Shown: positions 44,327-52,335 of the stretch, piece after piece
Numbering within the stretch: the stretch's first letter is position 1
Layout of the letters: the number at the start of each line of letters is the position of its first letter
Origin: Wolbachia endosymbiont (group B) of Hofmannophila pseudospretella
GTDB lineage: Bacteria > Pseudomonadota > Alphaproteobacteria > Rickettsiales > Anaplasmataceae
Direction: 5' to 3'
Length of the DNA: 64,000 nt
Assembly (NCBI RefSeq): GCF_964028515.1
Contig: NZ_OZ034788.1
Span: forward strand, 186,001-250,000
Notes under the pieces: model-generated
Database searches by the model: none
What the model was told of the DNA's origin: nothing
The model's input: the letters and a program-made list of their open reading frames with translations, nothing else
Program-made: the position numbers and the translations under genes

Positions 44327-44845
44327 ATGGCATTAAGGTCAAAACTATTAGACGAAAAAGTTGTAAATTTGGCGAAAGAAATGTTAAAAAAGGTCAGAAA
44401 TAACGCATATGTTTCAAAAAAGTTACAAGCGGTGATAGCAGGAAAAGAAAGTAGTATAAGCGCTGTGGCAAGAATATGTAAAATTTCAAGGACTGCTTTG
44501 ACTGAATGGATAAAGCATCTAAAATTTGGTAGAGTAGAAAGATTATTTTCCCCGTCTCAGCGGCGAAGAAAAAGCAAATTAAACAAAAATCAACGTGAGC
44601 AAATTGAAATATGGGTAGAAAGAAATCCAAATATTACTATTAAGGAAGTGCAAATAAAAATCTCAGAGGAATTTGGCCTAAACATTAGCAAATCAACAGT
44701 GCACCGTGAGATACAAAGGATGAAGTTTTCTTACATAACACCGAGGCCAATTCACCATAAACAAGATAAAAACAAGCAAGAAGAGTTTAAAAAATACTTC
44801 AATAAAATAGTCAATTCCCACCCTGAAAAGGAGGTATTTTTTTGA
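44327..44845 (+). CDS. IS630 transposase, helix-turn-helix frame (copy 2)
   Basis: 172 residues, identical in translation to the frame at 34706-35224. It ends at a TGA after the T7 run (44837-44843), where a slip would join it to the catalytic frame. Confidence 0.9.
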   Translation: MALRSKLLDEKVVNLAKEMLKKVRNNAYVSKKLQAVIAGKESSISAVARICKISRTALTEWIKHLKFGRVERLFSPSQRRRKSKLNKNQREQIEIWVERNPNITIKEVQIKISEEFGLNISKSTVHREIQRMKFSYITPRPIHHKQDKNKQEEFKKYFNKIVNSHPEKEVFF

Positions 44846-44918
44846 TGAATCACGATTTGGAACTCATTCAAAAATCGGACACGGATGGTTTAAAAAAGGG
44901 GTCAGAACACAGGTTAAA

Positions 44919-45332
44919 ATGAAAATTGGTAGACAAAATTTCTATATCTACAGTGCGGTAAATCCAAGAAGTGGTAAGAAAATTAGCCTACTTGCTCCAT
45001 ATGTAAACACTGATTGTATGAATATATTTCTGGAGCAGATGTCGAAAGATTTAGGCACGAAAGAAGCCTTTCTTGTAATGGATTGTGCAAGTTGGCATAG
45101 ATCAAAAAGTTTGAAAATTCAGGAAAACATTACCATCATATACTTGCCTCCTTATTCACCGGAACTGAATCCTGTTGAAAGGTTGTGGCAATATATCAAA
45201 TACAATACTTTACGCAATAGTATCTACGATACCATAGGTTTACTTGAAGATGTTTTGTGTAATTTTATTGTCAATATTTCCAGTACTACTATTAAACGAG
45301 TTTGTAATGTTTCTTATTTGTTCGGTCAGTAA
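44919..45332 (+). CDS. IS630 transposase, catalytic frame (copy 2)
   Basis: 137 residues, identical in translation to 34219-34632, with DCASWHRSK and LPPYSPELNPVERLW. The frame is open from just after the T7 tract, including the first catalytic Asp (DESRFG). Confidence 0.9.
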   Translation: MKIGRQNFYIYSAVNPRSGKKISLLAPYVNTDCMNIFLEQMSKDLGTKEAFLVMDCASWHRSKSLKIQENITIIYLPPYSPELNPVERLWQYIKYNTLRNSIYDTIGLLEDVLCNFIVNISSTTIKRVCNVSYLFGQ

Positions 45333-45464
45333 TGGATTTTGGTATGAGGTGCAAAATTCATCTATTGTTTCTTTTGAGGAGAAAAGATTAAGAATCTCTA
45401 AGGTTTAAACAAATAGAAGGAAAACACTACAACTTTCCTTTCCTAAAATAAGTTTACCTACAGG

Positions 45465-45498
45465 TCTGATTGTATTAAGATTACTTAGTACAATCAGA
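45465..45498 (+). promoter_or_regulatory. Hairpin immediately upstream of proS
   Basis: TCTGATTGTA (45465-45474) and TACAATCAGA (45489-45498) form a perfect 10-bp stem with a 14-base loop, ending eight bases before the proS ATG. Placed over the expected ribosome-binding region, it could control translation or be an operator. Confidence 0.5.
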
Positions 45499-45506
45499 TT
45501 TATCAA

Positions 45507-46766
45507 ATGCGCTTATCTCAATATTACCTGCCAACTTTAAAAGAAACCCCTGCTGGTGCTGAAATTATTTCTCATCAATATTTGTTACGTGCGGGCTTAA
45601 TCAAGCAGACAGCATCTGGAATTTATTCTTGGTTACCGCTTGGCCTTTTGGTACTTAAAAATATTGAAAATATTATCAGAGATGAAATTGGTGCTATTGA
45701 AGTGTTGATGCCTTGTGTGCAGCCAGCAAGTCTTTGGCGAGAGTCAGGACGTTACGATGATTACGGCAAAGAAATGCTGCGTATTAAAGATAGGCATGAA
45801 AGCGATATGCTTTTTGGTCCAACACATGAGGAGGTGGTAACTGATTTGATTAGAAATACGGTAAAAAGCTACAAAGATTTGCCACTTTGTTTATATCAAA
45901 TTCAGTGGAAGTTTCGTGACGAAGTAAGACCTCGTTATGGCGTTATGAGAGGCAGGGAATTTCTGATGAAGGATGCATACAGTTTTGATGTAGATTACGA
46001 AGGTGCATTGAATGCATATAATTTGATGTATAAAACTTACATAAAAATCTTCAAACGCATGGGACTTACTCCAATTGGAGTTCGAGCTGATACGGGGCCA
46101 ATTGGAGGAAGTTTAAGTCATGAATTTCATATATTGGCAAACACCGGTGAGAGCACCTTATATTATGACAATAAATTTTCTGAACTACTAGAGAGTGAAG
46201 ATATTGAAAGTCTGAAGAGCATATATGCAGTTGCAGACGATATGCATGACCCTAAAATTTGTCCTATACCGCAAGAACAGTTAAATGTTAGTAAAGGTAT
46301 TGAAATAGGGCACATTTTTTATTTTGGTGATAAATATTCGAAGCCTATGAAGGCAAGTGTTACTTCTCAAGATGGAAAAAATGTTAATATGCATATGGGT
46401 TCGTATGGTATTGGAGTTTCAAGGCTTGTTGGCGCAATAATAGAAGCTTTCCATGATGATAAAGGAATTATCTGGCCAGAGGCAGTAGCTCCTTTTAAAG
46501 TTGGTTTGATCAATTTACAAACGAAAGTAACGGAGGCTGCAGATAAAATATACAAAGCTTTGAAAAGCGATGAAGTGCTTTATGATGATACGGACGAAAG
46601 TGTAGGAGTGAAATTTGCCAGAATGGATCTGATAGGCTTGCCGTGGCAAATAATTATTGGAAAGAAAGCAGTAACTTCAAATATAGTTGAAGTAAAAAAT
46701 AGAGCAACTGGCGAGGTAGAGGAAATACAAGTTGAAGAAGCAATAAATCGTTTTAGCGCAAAATGA
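45507..46766 (+). CDS. proS: Proline--tRNA ligase
   Basis: Class II synthetase for tRNA-Pro. 419 residues, the short form without the ~180-residue editing insertion of E. coli ProRS, as usual in alphaproteobacteria. Motif 1 region GLIKQTASGIYSWLPLGLLV, TXE loop FGPTHEEVVTDL, motif 2 YQIQWKFRDEVRPRYGVMRG, motif 3 GSYGIGVSRLVGAIIE, then an anticodon-binding domain. Overlaps acpS by 4 bases. Confidence 0.96.
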   Translation: MRLSQYYLPTLKETPAGAEIISHQYLLRAGLIKQTASGIYSWLPLGLLVLKNIENIIRDEIGAIEVLMPCVQPASLWRESGRYDDYGKEMLRIKDRHESDMLFGPTHEEVVTDLIRNTVKSYKDLPLCLYQIQWKFRDEVRPRYGVMRGREFLMKDAYSFDVDYEGALNAYNLMYKTYIKIFKRMGLTPIGVRADTGPIGGSLSHEFHILANTGESTLYYDNKFSELLESEDIESLKSIYAVADDMHDPKICPIPQEQLNVSKGIEIGHIFYFGDKYSKPMKASVTSQDGKNVNMHMGSYGIGVSRLVGAIIEAFHDDKGIIWPEAVAPFKVGLINLQTKVTEAADKIYKALKSDEVLYDDTDESVGVKFARMDLIGLPWQIIIGKKAVTSNIVEVKNRATGEVEEIQVEEAINRFSAK

Positions 46767-47134
46767 TATACGGTATTGGCACTGACATAGTATATATACC
46801 CAGAATATTGAGAATATCACAAAAATACGGGGAAAAATTTCTCAATAAAGTCTATACTAAGAAGGAGATAGAGATAAGCAAAAAATATAATAGCCAAGAA
46901 GTAAGGGCAAAATATTTTGCTAAACGCTTTGCTGCAAAGGAAGCTTTTGTTAAAGCGCTAGGCACTGGATTCAGCCAGGGAATTATAATGAAAGATATAG
47001 AAATATACAGTAATATCAGGGGAAAACCACATCTTGCTATCACAAAGGATTTCATCTCAAAAGACTACAAGATACACCTTTCTCTAAGTGATGATCAAGA
47101 TTATGCTACTGCGTTTGTTGTAATTTGCGTTTAG
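46763..47134 (+). CDS. acpS: Holo-[acyl-carrier-protein] synthase
   Basis: Transfers 4'-phosphopantetheine from CoA to acyl carrier protein. 123 residues, normal. Metal/CoA motif IYGIGTDIVYIPRI with Asp8, and the second motif KRFAAKEAFVKALGTGF with its Glu and Lys, are intact. Start overlaps the proS stop (ATGA), so translation is coupled. Confidence 0.95.
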   Translation: MIYGIGTDIVYIPRILRISQKYGEKFLNKVYTKKEIEISKKYNSQEVRAKYFAKRFAAKEAFVKALGTGFSQGIIMKDIEIYSNIRGKPHLAITKDFISKDYKIHLSLSDDQDYATAFVVICV

Positions 47135-47156
47135 TAGATATTGTTTAGTACATATG

Positions 47157-47179
47157 ATTTCAAAAATTTTTTTTGAAAT
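47157..47179. terminator. Bidirectional terminator between acpS and the convergent gene
   Basis: ATTTCAAAAA (47157-47166) and TTTTTGAAAT (47170-47179) form a short AT-rich stem around TTT, in the 56-base gap between two convergent genes. Weak stem, good position. Confidence 0.45.
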
Positions 47180-47190
47180 TATACTTTGAC

Positions 47191-47955
47191 CTACACAGAT
47201 CGACCTTTTTGTGAATCCTGGTTTCTGCTTTCTTCAACTTGTTTTGCAAAAGACGTCTCTTGTGTATTCATATGTTGAAGTGGTTTAGCAATTTCGCGTA
47301 CAACGGCAGTAACTGCGGTTAAAAATGCTTTCAGAAGTGCACCTAGAGCTCCACCAACTGCTTCCCTACCATATATACGAGCTTGCTTTTCATTATCATC
47401 AGCAGTTTCCCCTGCCCTCCTTCTTGGATCCATTCTATGAGCAATAACTGAAAACAACACTCCCCTAATTGAAGACTTCATTCGTGCTTTTGCCTTCTGA
47501 ACATCCCCATCACTTACTGCTTCATGTTTTTGCCTATTATTCATTAGCTCCTTTTGTTGTTGAGCACTTAAGATCTCTTCCATCAATTGTTTTCTTCTCT
47601 TTTCCAGAACTCTTTTCTTGGACTCTGATTTATCGCGAGTGTGCTTTGTGGTTTCAAGTTCTACATCAATATCCTCAGATGCTGCTTGACTATATAAGGT
47701 TTCTATGAGCCTATCTATACTTCGCTTTACTTGCATAGTCCTTTCGTAGCTATCTAAATTATCAACTCCTTCATCAATTTGACTTAAAATATCCTCAAAA
47801 GGTTTTAAATACTCTTTAAATTGCTCTTCCAGCTGATTTTCATTCTTCAAATTCCTTTCTCTTCTGTCATCGCTATTCTCTTCAACATTATCATCTCCTT
47901 CTTCGAAAAGATCCTCATCGTTCATAATTTTTTTTAATTTAGTTAAAACCCCCAC
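47191..47955 (-). CDS. Unrecognised charged coiled-coil protein
   Basis: 254 residues from a GTG at 47955; an internal ATG at 47925 (MNDEDLFEEGDD) is an equally likely start. Acidic N-terminus, then mostly helical with Lys/Glu/Arg and Gln (KRVLEKRRKQLMEEILSAQQ). A mildly hydrophobic helical stretch follows (AVGGALGALLKAFLTAVTAV), and the tail is polar. No domain recognised. It lies directly after the GTA-like tail genes on the same strand, but nothing in it resembles a known GTA protein. Confidence 0.6.
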   Translation of the reverse strand: MGVLTKLKKIMNDEDLFEEGDDNVEENSDDRRERNLKNENQLEEQFKEYLKPFEDILSQIDEGVDNLDSYERTMQVKRSIDRLIETLYSQAASEDIDVELETTKHTRDKSESKKRVLEKRRKQLMEEILSAQQQKELMNNRQKHEAVSDGDVQKAKARMKSSIRGVLFSVIAHRMDPRRRAGETADDNEKQARIYGREAVGGALGALLKAFLTAVTAVVREIAKPLQHMNTQETSFAKQVEESRNQDSQKGRSV

Positions 47956-47990
47956 TTATTATTATTGTATATGAAAAAATTAAATTAACA

Positions 47991-48380
47991 CTAATGAAAA
48001 GTGTTTACAACTTCAGCACTAGCTAAAACTACAGTGAAGCTGTCAAAAGTGGCAGGATCGTAATATCTCTCATATAATTCAACCGAACACCTGAGTTTTA
48101 TCTTCTCCTTAGCATTAAAGCTAATCTCATAATCATTATTAGAGTTTAACATTGCAGAATTACGCAATAATTCATCAGCCAATACTGAATTTAAAATGCC
48201 ATTAATTTTTATTGTAATCTTTCTACTTCCAGCACAATCAAGCACTTTTCTCCAGCCAAAAGAGGAAATATCTTTCATCTCTTCTTTGTTATTACGCAAA
48301 GTAAACCTTAAGTTTCGTATATTATTCAGCACAACAAAATTATTGTCATGACCTTTAATTTTCAGCTGTAATTTTCTCAT
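47991..48380 (-). CDS. GTA/phage major tail protein-like (gp9 position)
   Basis: 129 residues, beta-rich. LKIKGHDNNFVVLNNIRNLR, the central SGFG-like block DISSFGWRKVLDCAGSRKIT and the end FDSFTVVLASAEVVNTF follow the TP901-1/GTA major tail protein pattern, which forms the tail tube. A perfect AAGGAGG lies upstream of the ATG, within the end of the previous gene (26-base overlap). Intact frame, so it is probably translated. Confidence 0.65.
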   Translation of the reverse strand: MRKLQLKIKGHDNNFVVLNNIRNLRFTLRNNKEEMKDISSFGWRKVLDCAGSRKITIKINGILNSVLADELLRNSAMLNSNNDYEISFNAKEKIKLRCSVELYERYYDPATFDSFTVVLASAEVVNTFH

Positions 48381-48756
48381 CGCTACCTCCTTGTATTAAA
48401 ATATCAAAATTAATTGTTGAATGTAAAACTTCATCATGCTGATTTATAGCACAATTACTTTCCAAAATGGTCTCACTACTAATGCTCTTTACCACCAAGC
48501 CAACATGCTTTATAGCAGCAAGCATGCTGCTTATATGATAAGTATATATGTCGCATGAAAATCTTACTTTTGTAGCAAAATTAGATAGCATATGCAGGTT
48601 AACATAATTTACTATGCGCAATCTCAGATAAGGAATAGTAACCTGCTTAGGCAGGTAATCATAGATGTTAGTAACATATTTCTTTAAATCAGAGTTTGCT
48701 TTTAATGCTGCATAAATACTATTATACAACTCATTTATAATTTGAATTTTTTCCAT
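48355..48756 (-). CDS. GTA/phage tail completion-like protein, DUF3168 (gp8 position)
   Basis: 133 residues from ATG 48756 (MEKIQIINELYNSIYAAL); the frame runs 29 codons further upstream into repeat DNA. The N-terminal helix plus LKKYVTNIYDYLPKQVTIPY, LRLRIVNYVNLHML and FSCDIYTYHISSMLA matches the DUF3168 tail-terminator family. It precedes the tail-tube gene as in alphaproteobacterial gene transfer agents. Assignment rests on order and fold pattern. Confidence 0.6.
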   Translation of the reverse strand: MEKIQIINELYNSIYAALKANSDLKKYVTNIYDYLPKQVTIPYLRLRIVNYVNLHMLSNFATKVRFSCDIYTYHISSMLAAIKHVGLVVKSISSETILESNCAINQHDEVLHSTINFDILIQGGSDEKITAEN

Positions 48757-48909
48757 CTCACAGATACGGTTACGAAGATTGCAATTTGCAGGTACAATAG
48801 ATGGTATCATCCTAGTGCTTACTGTACGAACATTATCTGTCAAGAAGATGTCATCCCATCCCCAGACACTGGTTCACTTTATAATGATGTCGTTCCAGTA
48901 GCTCTTTCT

Positions 48910-49032
48910 TGTCATACCAGTACTGGGATCCAGGAATTTTATTAAGTTGGTAAGCATAAAAGTAGCCGTTTTATTTTAAAATACAACATTTTGATGATCA
49001 TGAAAAAACTGGATCCCAGTACTGGTATGACA
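48910..49032. repeat. 24-bp perfect inverted repeat of the intergenic palindrome family
   Basis: Arms 48910-48933 and 49009-49032 are perfectly complementary over 24 bases, and each arm itself contains the palindrome CCAGTACTGG. The 75-base centre is AT-rich. The unit sits between the GTA-like gp6 and gp8 genes, where gp7 would be expected. Confidence 0.85.
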
Positions 49033-49092
49033 TCGAAGGGGCTACTCGGATGACACCATCTGTTGTATCTGCTATTGAATGACAAACAGGAA

Positions 49093-49623
49093 CTACAAAA
49101 CAACCTTTGGTTCGCGAAATGGAGAATACACCTTCTTTACCTCAGATAAATGGCTACTTACCCCTGGCTCACGATTTTTATAAAGAGCAGAAACATGCTG
49201 TATAATACCTAGCTTTATTTGCTCAGGAACGCTATCATAACCAGCTTCATATACAACATCAGCCCTTATTATGTTTAAATAATTGAAAAATTCAATATAG
49301 CTCCCTACGTCACTAAAATAATAACTAAGTTTTCGATTTTTATCAGTAGCCAATATTATTTTGTTCACAGGACCATAACTTAAATAGATTCTACGAGGTA
49401 TATAGCCTTCATATGAAACTTGCCAAGTTTGCTTTACTAGAGACTTTTCCATATGCCACTGAGCATAATCAGTTGCCATAAAAATAAAACTTGAAATCAA
49501 CTTATCATCTTGATCATTTTCAATTCGTAAAAAAGATTTAACCTCTCCTAAAGTTACTGGAAAAGATTTAGGCTTAGATTTACGTCGTATATTTATGATG
49601 GGATACTTTGGTCTTGTTGACAT
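49093..49623 (-). CDS. GTA/phage head-tail connector-like protein (gp6 position)
   Basis: 176 residues. FPVTLGEVKSFLRIENDQDD with KLISSFIFMATDYAQWHMEK is the signature of phage/GTA gp6-like head-tail adaptors (Phage_gp6). The rest (DVVYEAGYDSVPEQIKLGII, QHVSALYKNREP) also fits. A strong AGGAGG precedes the ATG at 49623. It lies upstream of the gp8- and gp9-like genes on the same strand. Capsid-like gp5 is 16 kb away on the opposite strand. Confidence 0.7.
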   Translation of the reverse strand: MSTRPKYPIINIRRKSKPKSFPVTLGEVKSFLRIENDQDDKLISSFIFMATDYAQWHMEKSLVKQTWQVSYEGYIPRRIYLSYGPVNKIILATDKNRKLSYYFSDVGSYIEFFNYLNIIRADVVYEAGYDSVPEQIKLGIIQHVSALYKNREPGVSSHLSEVKKVYSPFREPKVVL

Positions 49624-49725
49624 AACAACCCTCCTTTTCTATATATAGCTAAAATAAGTAAGACTTATCCATAAAAAATCTTACTTATTTTAGTTATCAC
49701 TTAATATTAAGTTGCAGCAGCAACT

Positions 49726-50004
49726 CTATCGTACAAGTATATTGAGAAGAGAACGTATTAACGCTGTTTCTCCTTTTTTTAGGCCGGATTTTAGTAGATT
49801 GACATTCTGAGAATGAATGTTATTGAAAGTGGAGTTTATCTCTTTAGCAAGTAGACTGCGAAATTTCTGCACACTTTCATATGCGATATTTTCAAGTTCA
49901 TGTGCAAACTTATCTTGAGCTACAGCTGATATGTCTTCAACTTTCTCATTGAACTCTTCTAGCTTTCTTTCCTTACCTTTAAAATTTTTCGTAAAAGTTT
50001 TCAT
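49726..50004 (-). CDS. Unrecognised small helical protein next to GTA-like genes
   Basis: 92 residues from ATG 50004 (MKTFTKNFKGKERKL), which has GAGG upstream; a TTG five codons earlier would overlap that site. Entirely helical and charged (LEEFNEKVEDISAVAQDKFA, ENIAYESVQKFRSLLAKEIN). It precedes the gp6-like gene on the same strand. It could be a structural or chaperone gene of the cluster, but no family is recognised. Confidence 0.55.
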   Translation of the reverse strand: MKTFTKNFKGKERKLEEFNEKVEDISAVAQDKFAHELENIAYESVQKFRSLLAKEINSTFNNIHSQNVNLLKSGLKKGETALIRSLLNILVR

Positions 50005-50158
50005 ATTAATTGGCCTCAACTATTCTTATAATTATAATGACAATAAAAAGACTACCGAAGTAAAAAATTAGCACTACAATACTGCAAACAACAGCAGCAC
50101 ACCAAACCGGTTCACTTTATAGCGTAAATTCAAGTATGTCATTCAAGTACCCCTTTTT

Positions 50159-50217
50159 TGTCATCCCAGTGCCCAGGCACTGAGATCTAGGAACCAGCGT
50201 CACGCACTGGAATGACA
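50159..50217. repeat. Intergenic palindromic repeat unit
   Basis: TGTCATCCCAGTGC (50159-50172) pairs with GCACTGGAATGACA (50204-50217), one mismatch. The arms are the same as those of the unit at 31805-31870; the loops differ. Confidence 0.85.
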
Positions 50218-50297
50218 CCCTCTATATAAACGTTAAGAAATTTACTAATAAAAAAAGGTAAAAGTGTTAGCTAGTTGTTACTCTCTAATCCTAAAAA

Positions 50298-50419
50298 TTG
50301 GCGTTCTATACTGTATTTAAACATTTTATAAGCTCGCTTCAGCTTATATTAGGTGAAAACCCTAGAAATTATTGTGAAGACATAAAGTGCACATAGCGCA
50401 AAGATTTATAAGACGCCAA
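50298..50419. ncRNA. Candidate structured RNA
   Basis: TTGGCGT (50298-50304) and ACGCCAA (50413-50419) can close a 122-base unit. Inside are the hairpin ATAAGCT-CGCTTC-AGCTTAT (50328-50347) and a small stem around GAAA (AGGTGAAAACCCT). A small regulatory RNA such as 6S is one option; no diagnostic sequence is recognised, and the strand is not determined. Confidence 0.35.
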
Positions 50420-50578
50420 CTGTATAATACTTTTGTCGTCTAATCTGCATAGATTGAAGGCAATAAAACAACTTCAATTTTATAGTAAGGAAGCTGAAAA
50501 ATTTGTCAAGTAGTTTTCTTATCTTTTACAGGCATAATTTACATGCTACAATCAAATTTTCATAACTGGTGAATAAAA

Positions 50579-51040
50579 ATGCAAAGAGATAAAATTAAAG
50601 TAGAAATAAAAAAGTTATCACATGGCAAAAGCTTGCCTCTTCCCTGTTATGCAACTATGCAGAGTGCTGGCATGGATCTTTATGCTGCATTGGACGACTC
50701 TGTTATTTTAAATCCACTTGAAAGGTTACTTATTCCAACTGGCATTGTGATTGCAATACCAAACGGTTTTGAAGGGCAAGTTCGCCCACGTTCTGGGCTT
50801 GCTGCAAAATATGGAATCACTGTCTTAAATTCTCCGGGCACTATAGACTCCGATTATCGAGGTGAAGTTAAAGTTTGCCTAATCAATCTAAGTAATCAGC
50901 CATATGAAATAAAAAGAGGAGATAGAATCGCACAAATCCTCATTACTCCTGTATCTCAAGTAATTTGGGATGACAGAGAAGAATTCTACACAGAAGAAAC
51001 CGTCCGCAATGAAGGGGGCTTTGGCTCAAGTGGTAGATAA
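50579..51040 (+). CDS. dut: Deoxyuridine 5'-triphosphate nucleotidohydrolase
   Basis: Hydrolyses dUTP to dUMP, keeping uracil out of DNA and feeding thymidylate synthesis. 153 residues, trimeric type. All five motifs are visible: SAGMDLYA, VRPRSGLAAKYGI, NSPGTIDSDYRGE, RGDRIAQILI and the C-terminal RNEGGFGSSGR arm. Confidence 0.97.
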   Translation: MQRDKIKVEIKKLSHGKSLPLPCYATMQSAGMDLYAALDDSVILNPLERLLIPTGIVIAIPNGFEGQVRPRSGLAAKYGITVLNSPGTIDSDYRGEVKVCLINLSNQPYEIKRGDRIAQILITPVSQVIWDDREEFYTEETVRNEGGFGSSGR

Positions 51041-51108
51041 TTTATTGCTTATAAGTTGACAATAATAATTTTTTACATATTACTTCAACTTATTTAAATG
51101 AGATAATT

Positions 51109-51753
51109 ATGTTAACTTCTAAGAGCTATCTTCAAAAAACAAACATTGTACTTATAGTACTTACTTCTCTATGTGTCATAAGTGCAGCAACAGCACTTTC
51201 AGTTCCATGTTGGACGTCTTCAGCTTTGATGATAGGGCCAATTGGAATGAATCTACTTGCAACTGTTACCGTTGCACTGATTGCTTCAGTAACATATTCC
51301 ATCATGAAAAATAATGAAATATCTGAGCTTAAAGCTCCGAGAATTGTTACTGGTAGCTATCAAAGATACCTGATGTTGCAGGTAACAGATAAAGATCTTA
51401 AATTTATTGAAGAGAACTATAAGAACGAAAATGGTGAATATATCATAGATTTTACTAACTCAAAAGGTGAAATATTCAAAGCTGCAAGTTATGGCCAGAT
51501 TAAATACAAGGATAATCCTGATCCGATCTTGCTTGGCAACACTAAACTCCTTGATCTACATCAGCTATACAAGAAGAAAGGGGATAGTATATTTGAACAG
51601 ATAAATTGTGAACAGGAATTAGAAACGTTAGGTTTAGGCGTTGAAGAAAATGATGCTAAAGAAATAATCATCGAATTTGTGCCAAGCTCAATTGTTAAGT
51701 CACCAAAAGTTGAACACGAAAAGCCAGAAAGATTATTAATCAGCCAAGTATAA
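51109..51753 (+). CDS. Unrecognised protein with N-terminal membrane pair
   Basis: 214 residues. Two N-terminal helices (NIVLIVLTSLCVISAATAL and GMNLLATVTVALIASVTYSI) are followed by a soluble ~130-residue domain (FIEENYKNENGEYIIDFTNS, EQINCEQELETLGLGVEEND). Preceded by TTGACA (51056-51061), a possible -10 TATTAC (51078-51083) and GAG near the ATG. No domain recognised. Gene layout is of the Wolbachia accessory type. Confidence 0.65.
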   Translation: MLTSKSYLQKTNIVLIVLTSLCVISAATALSVPCWTSSALMIGPIGMNLLATVTVALIASVTYSIMKNNEISELKAPRIVTGSYQRYLMLQVTDKDLKFIEENYKNENGEYIIDFTNSKGEIFKAASYGQIKYKDNPDPILLGNTKLLDLHQLYKKKGDSIFEQINCEQELETLGLGVEENDAKEIIIEFVPSSIVKSPKVEHEKPERLLISQV

Positions 51754-51852
51754 AAGGAATAAGTCTTCCCTTCATTTTTTAGTGTTAATGACTTAAACTT
51801 ATTGTAGAAACTGTCTCAAAAAATAGATATTCACATACTTGTAAGAAATTTG

Positions 51853-52335
51853 CTAAGGATTTTTATTTAGTCTGACTGCATCCTTTACCTTATCTAACAA
51901 CCCATTAATAAAGCCAATTTTGTTTGGAGCATCAAGTAAATCAGATGCAATGTTAGTATATTCATTAATAACAATTGGTGCTGGTGTATCAAAATCAATT
52001 AACTCACATACTGCAATACGCAAAATAGATAAGCTTATAAGATTTAATCGTGAAAGTGACCAGCTTGGGTGTAAATAAGACTCTATTATTTTATCATATT
52101 CTTCACTGCTTTTTATAACCTTACATAACAAGTTTTCTAAGAACTGATGTTCAAATTCTTCACATTCAAATATATCTTTCAACGTACTTATGTAGTCCTT
52201 AAGCTCACAATTTTCCAATTTAAAAGTGCTTTTGTTGTAACTTACAAAAATATTTGAATAAGCAATTTGTACAGCAAGAAATCTTGCCGTACTTCTTTTT
52301 ATGCGCCACTTTTTATCTATTGGTTTTTCCTCCAT
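51853..52335 (-). CDS. nusB: Transcription antitermination protein NusB
   Basis: 160 residues, helical. RSTARFLAVQIAYSNIFVSY corresponds to the family ARxxAxQxLY start, and LSRLNLISLSILRIAVCEL with TPAPIVINEYTNIASDL to its conserved core. NusB with NusE binds boxA RNA in rRNA transcription. Its ATG overlaps the ribH stop by one base (TAATG), so it is the third gene of a yidC-ribH-nusB transcript. Confidence 0.9.
   Translation of the reverse strand: MEEKPIDKKWRIKRSTARFLAVQIAYSNIFVSYNKSTFKLENCELKDYISTLKDIFECEEFEHQFLENLLCKVIKSSEEYDKIIESYLHPSWSLSRLNLISLSILRIAVCELIDFDTPAPIVINEYTNIASDLLDAPNKIGFINGLLDKVKDAVRLNKNP

Larger units (their letters stand above)
44247..45342 (+). mobile_element. IS630-family element, copy 2 (1096 bp)
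   Basis: Same length, ends and reading frames as the copy at 34209-35304, in opposite orientation. TA at 44245-44246 and 45343-45344 is the target duplication. It is inserted in the last codons of the proline-rich gene. Confidence 0.93.
50020..50578. other. 559-base intergenic region with repeat and structured segment
   Basis: No credible coding frame. Contains one palindromic repeat unit (50159-50217) and a segment able to fold into a closed multi-stem structure (50298-50419). The dut gene follows. Confidence 0.6.

Noticed and set aside
47191..47955. Coiled-coil gene after the tail genes as a GTA tape-measure or chaperone
   Set aside because: Too short for a tape measure and no family resemblance; adjacency alone is not enough.
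48757..48843. N-terminal extension of the gp8-like frame
   Set aside because: It runs toward the repeat region and adds sequence without family resemblance; the ATG at 48756 begins the typical N-terminal helix.
31805..50217. Short palindromic repeats as a CRISPR array
   Set aside because: They are dispersed, vary in length, lack regular unique spacers and have no cas genes nearby.
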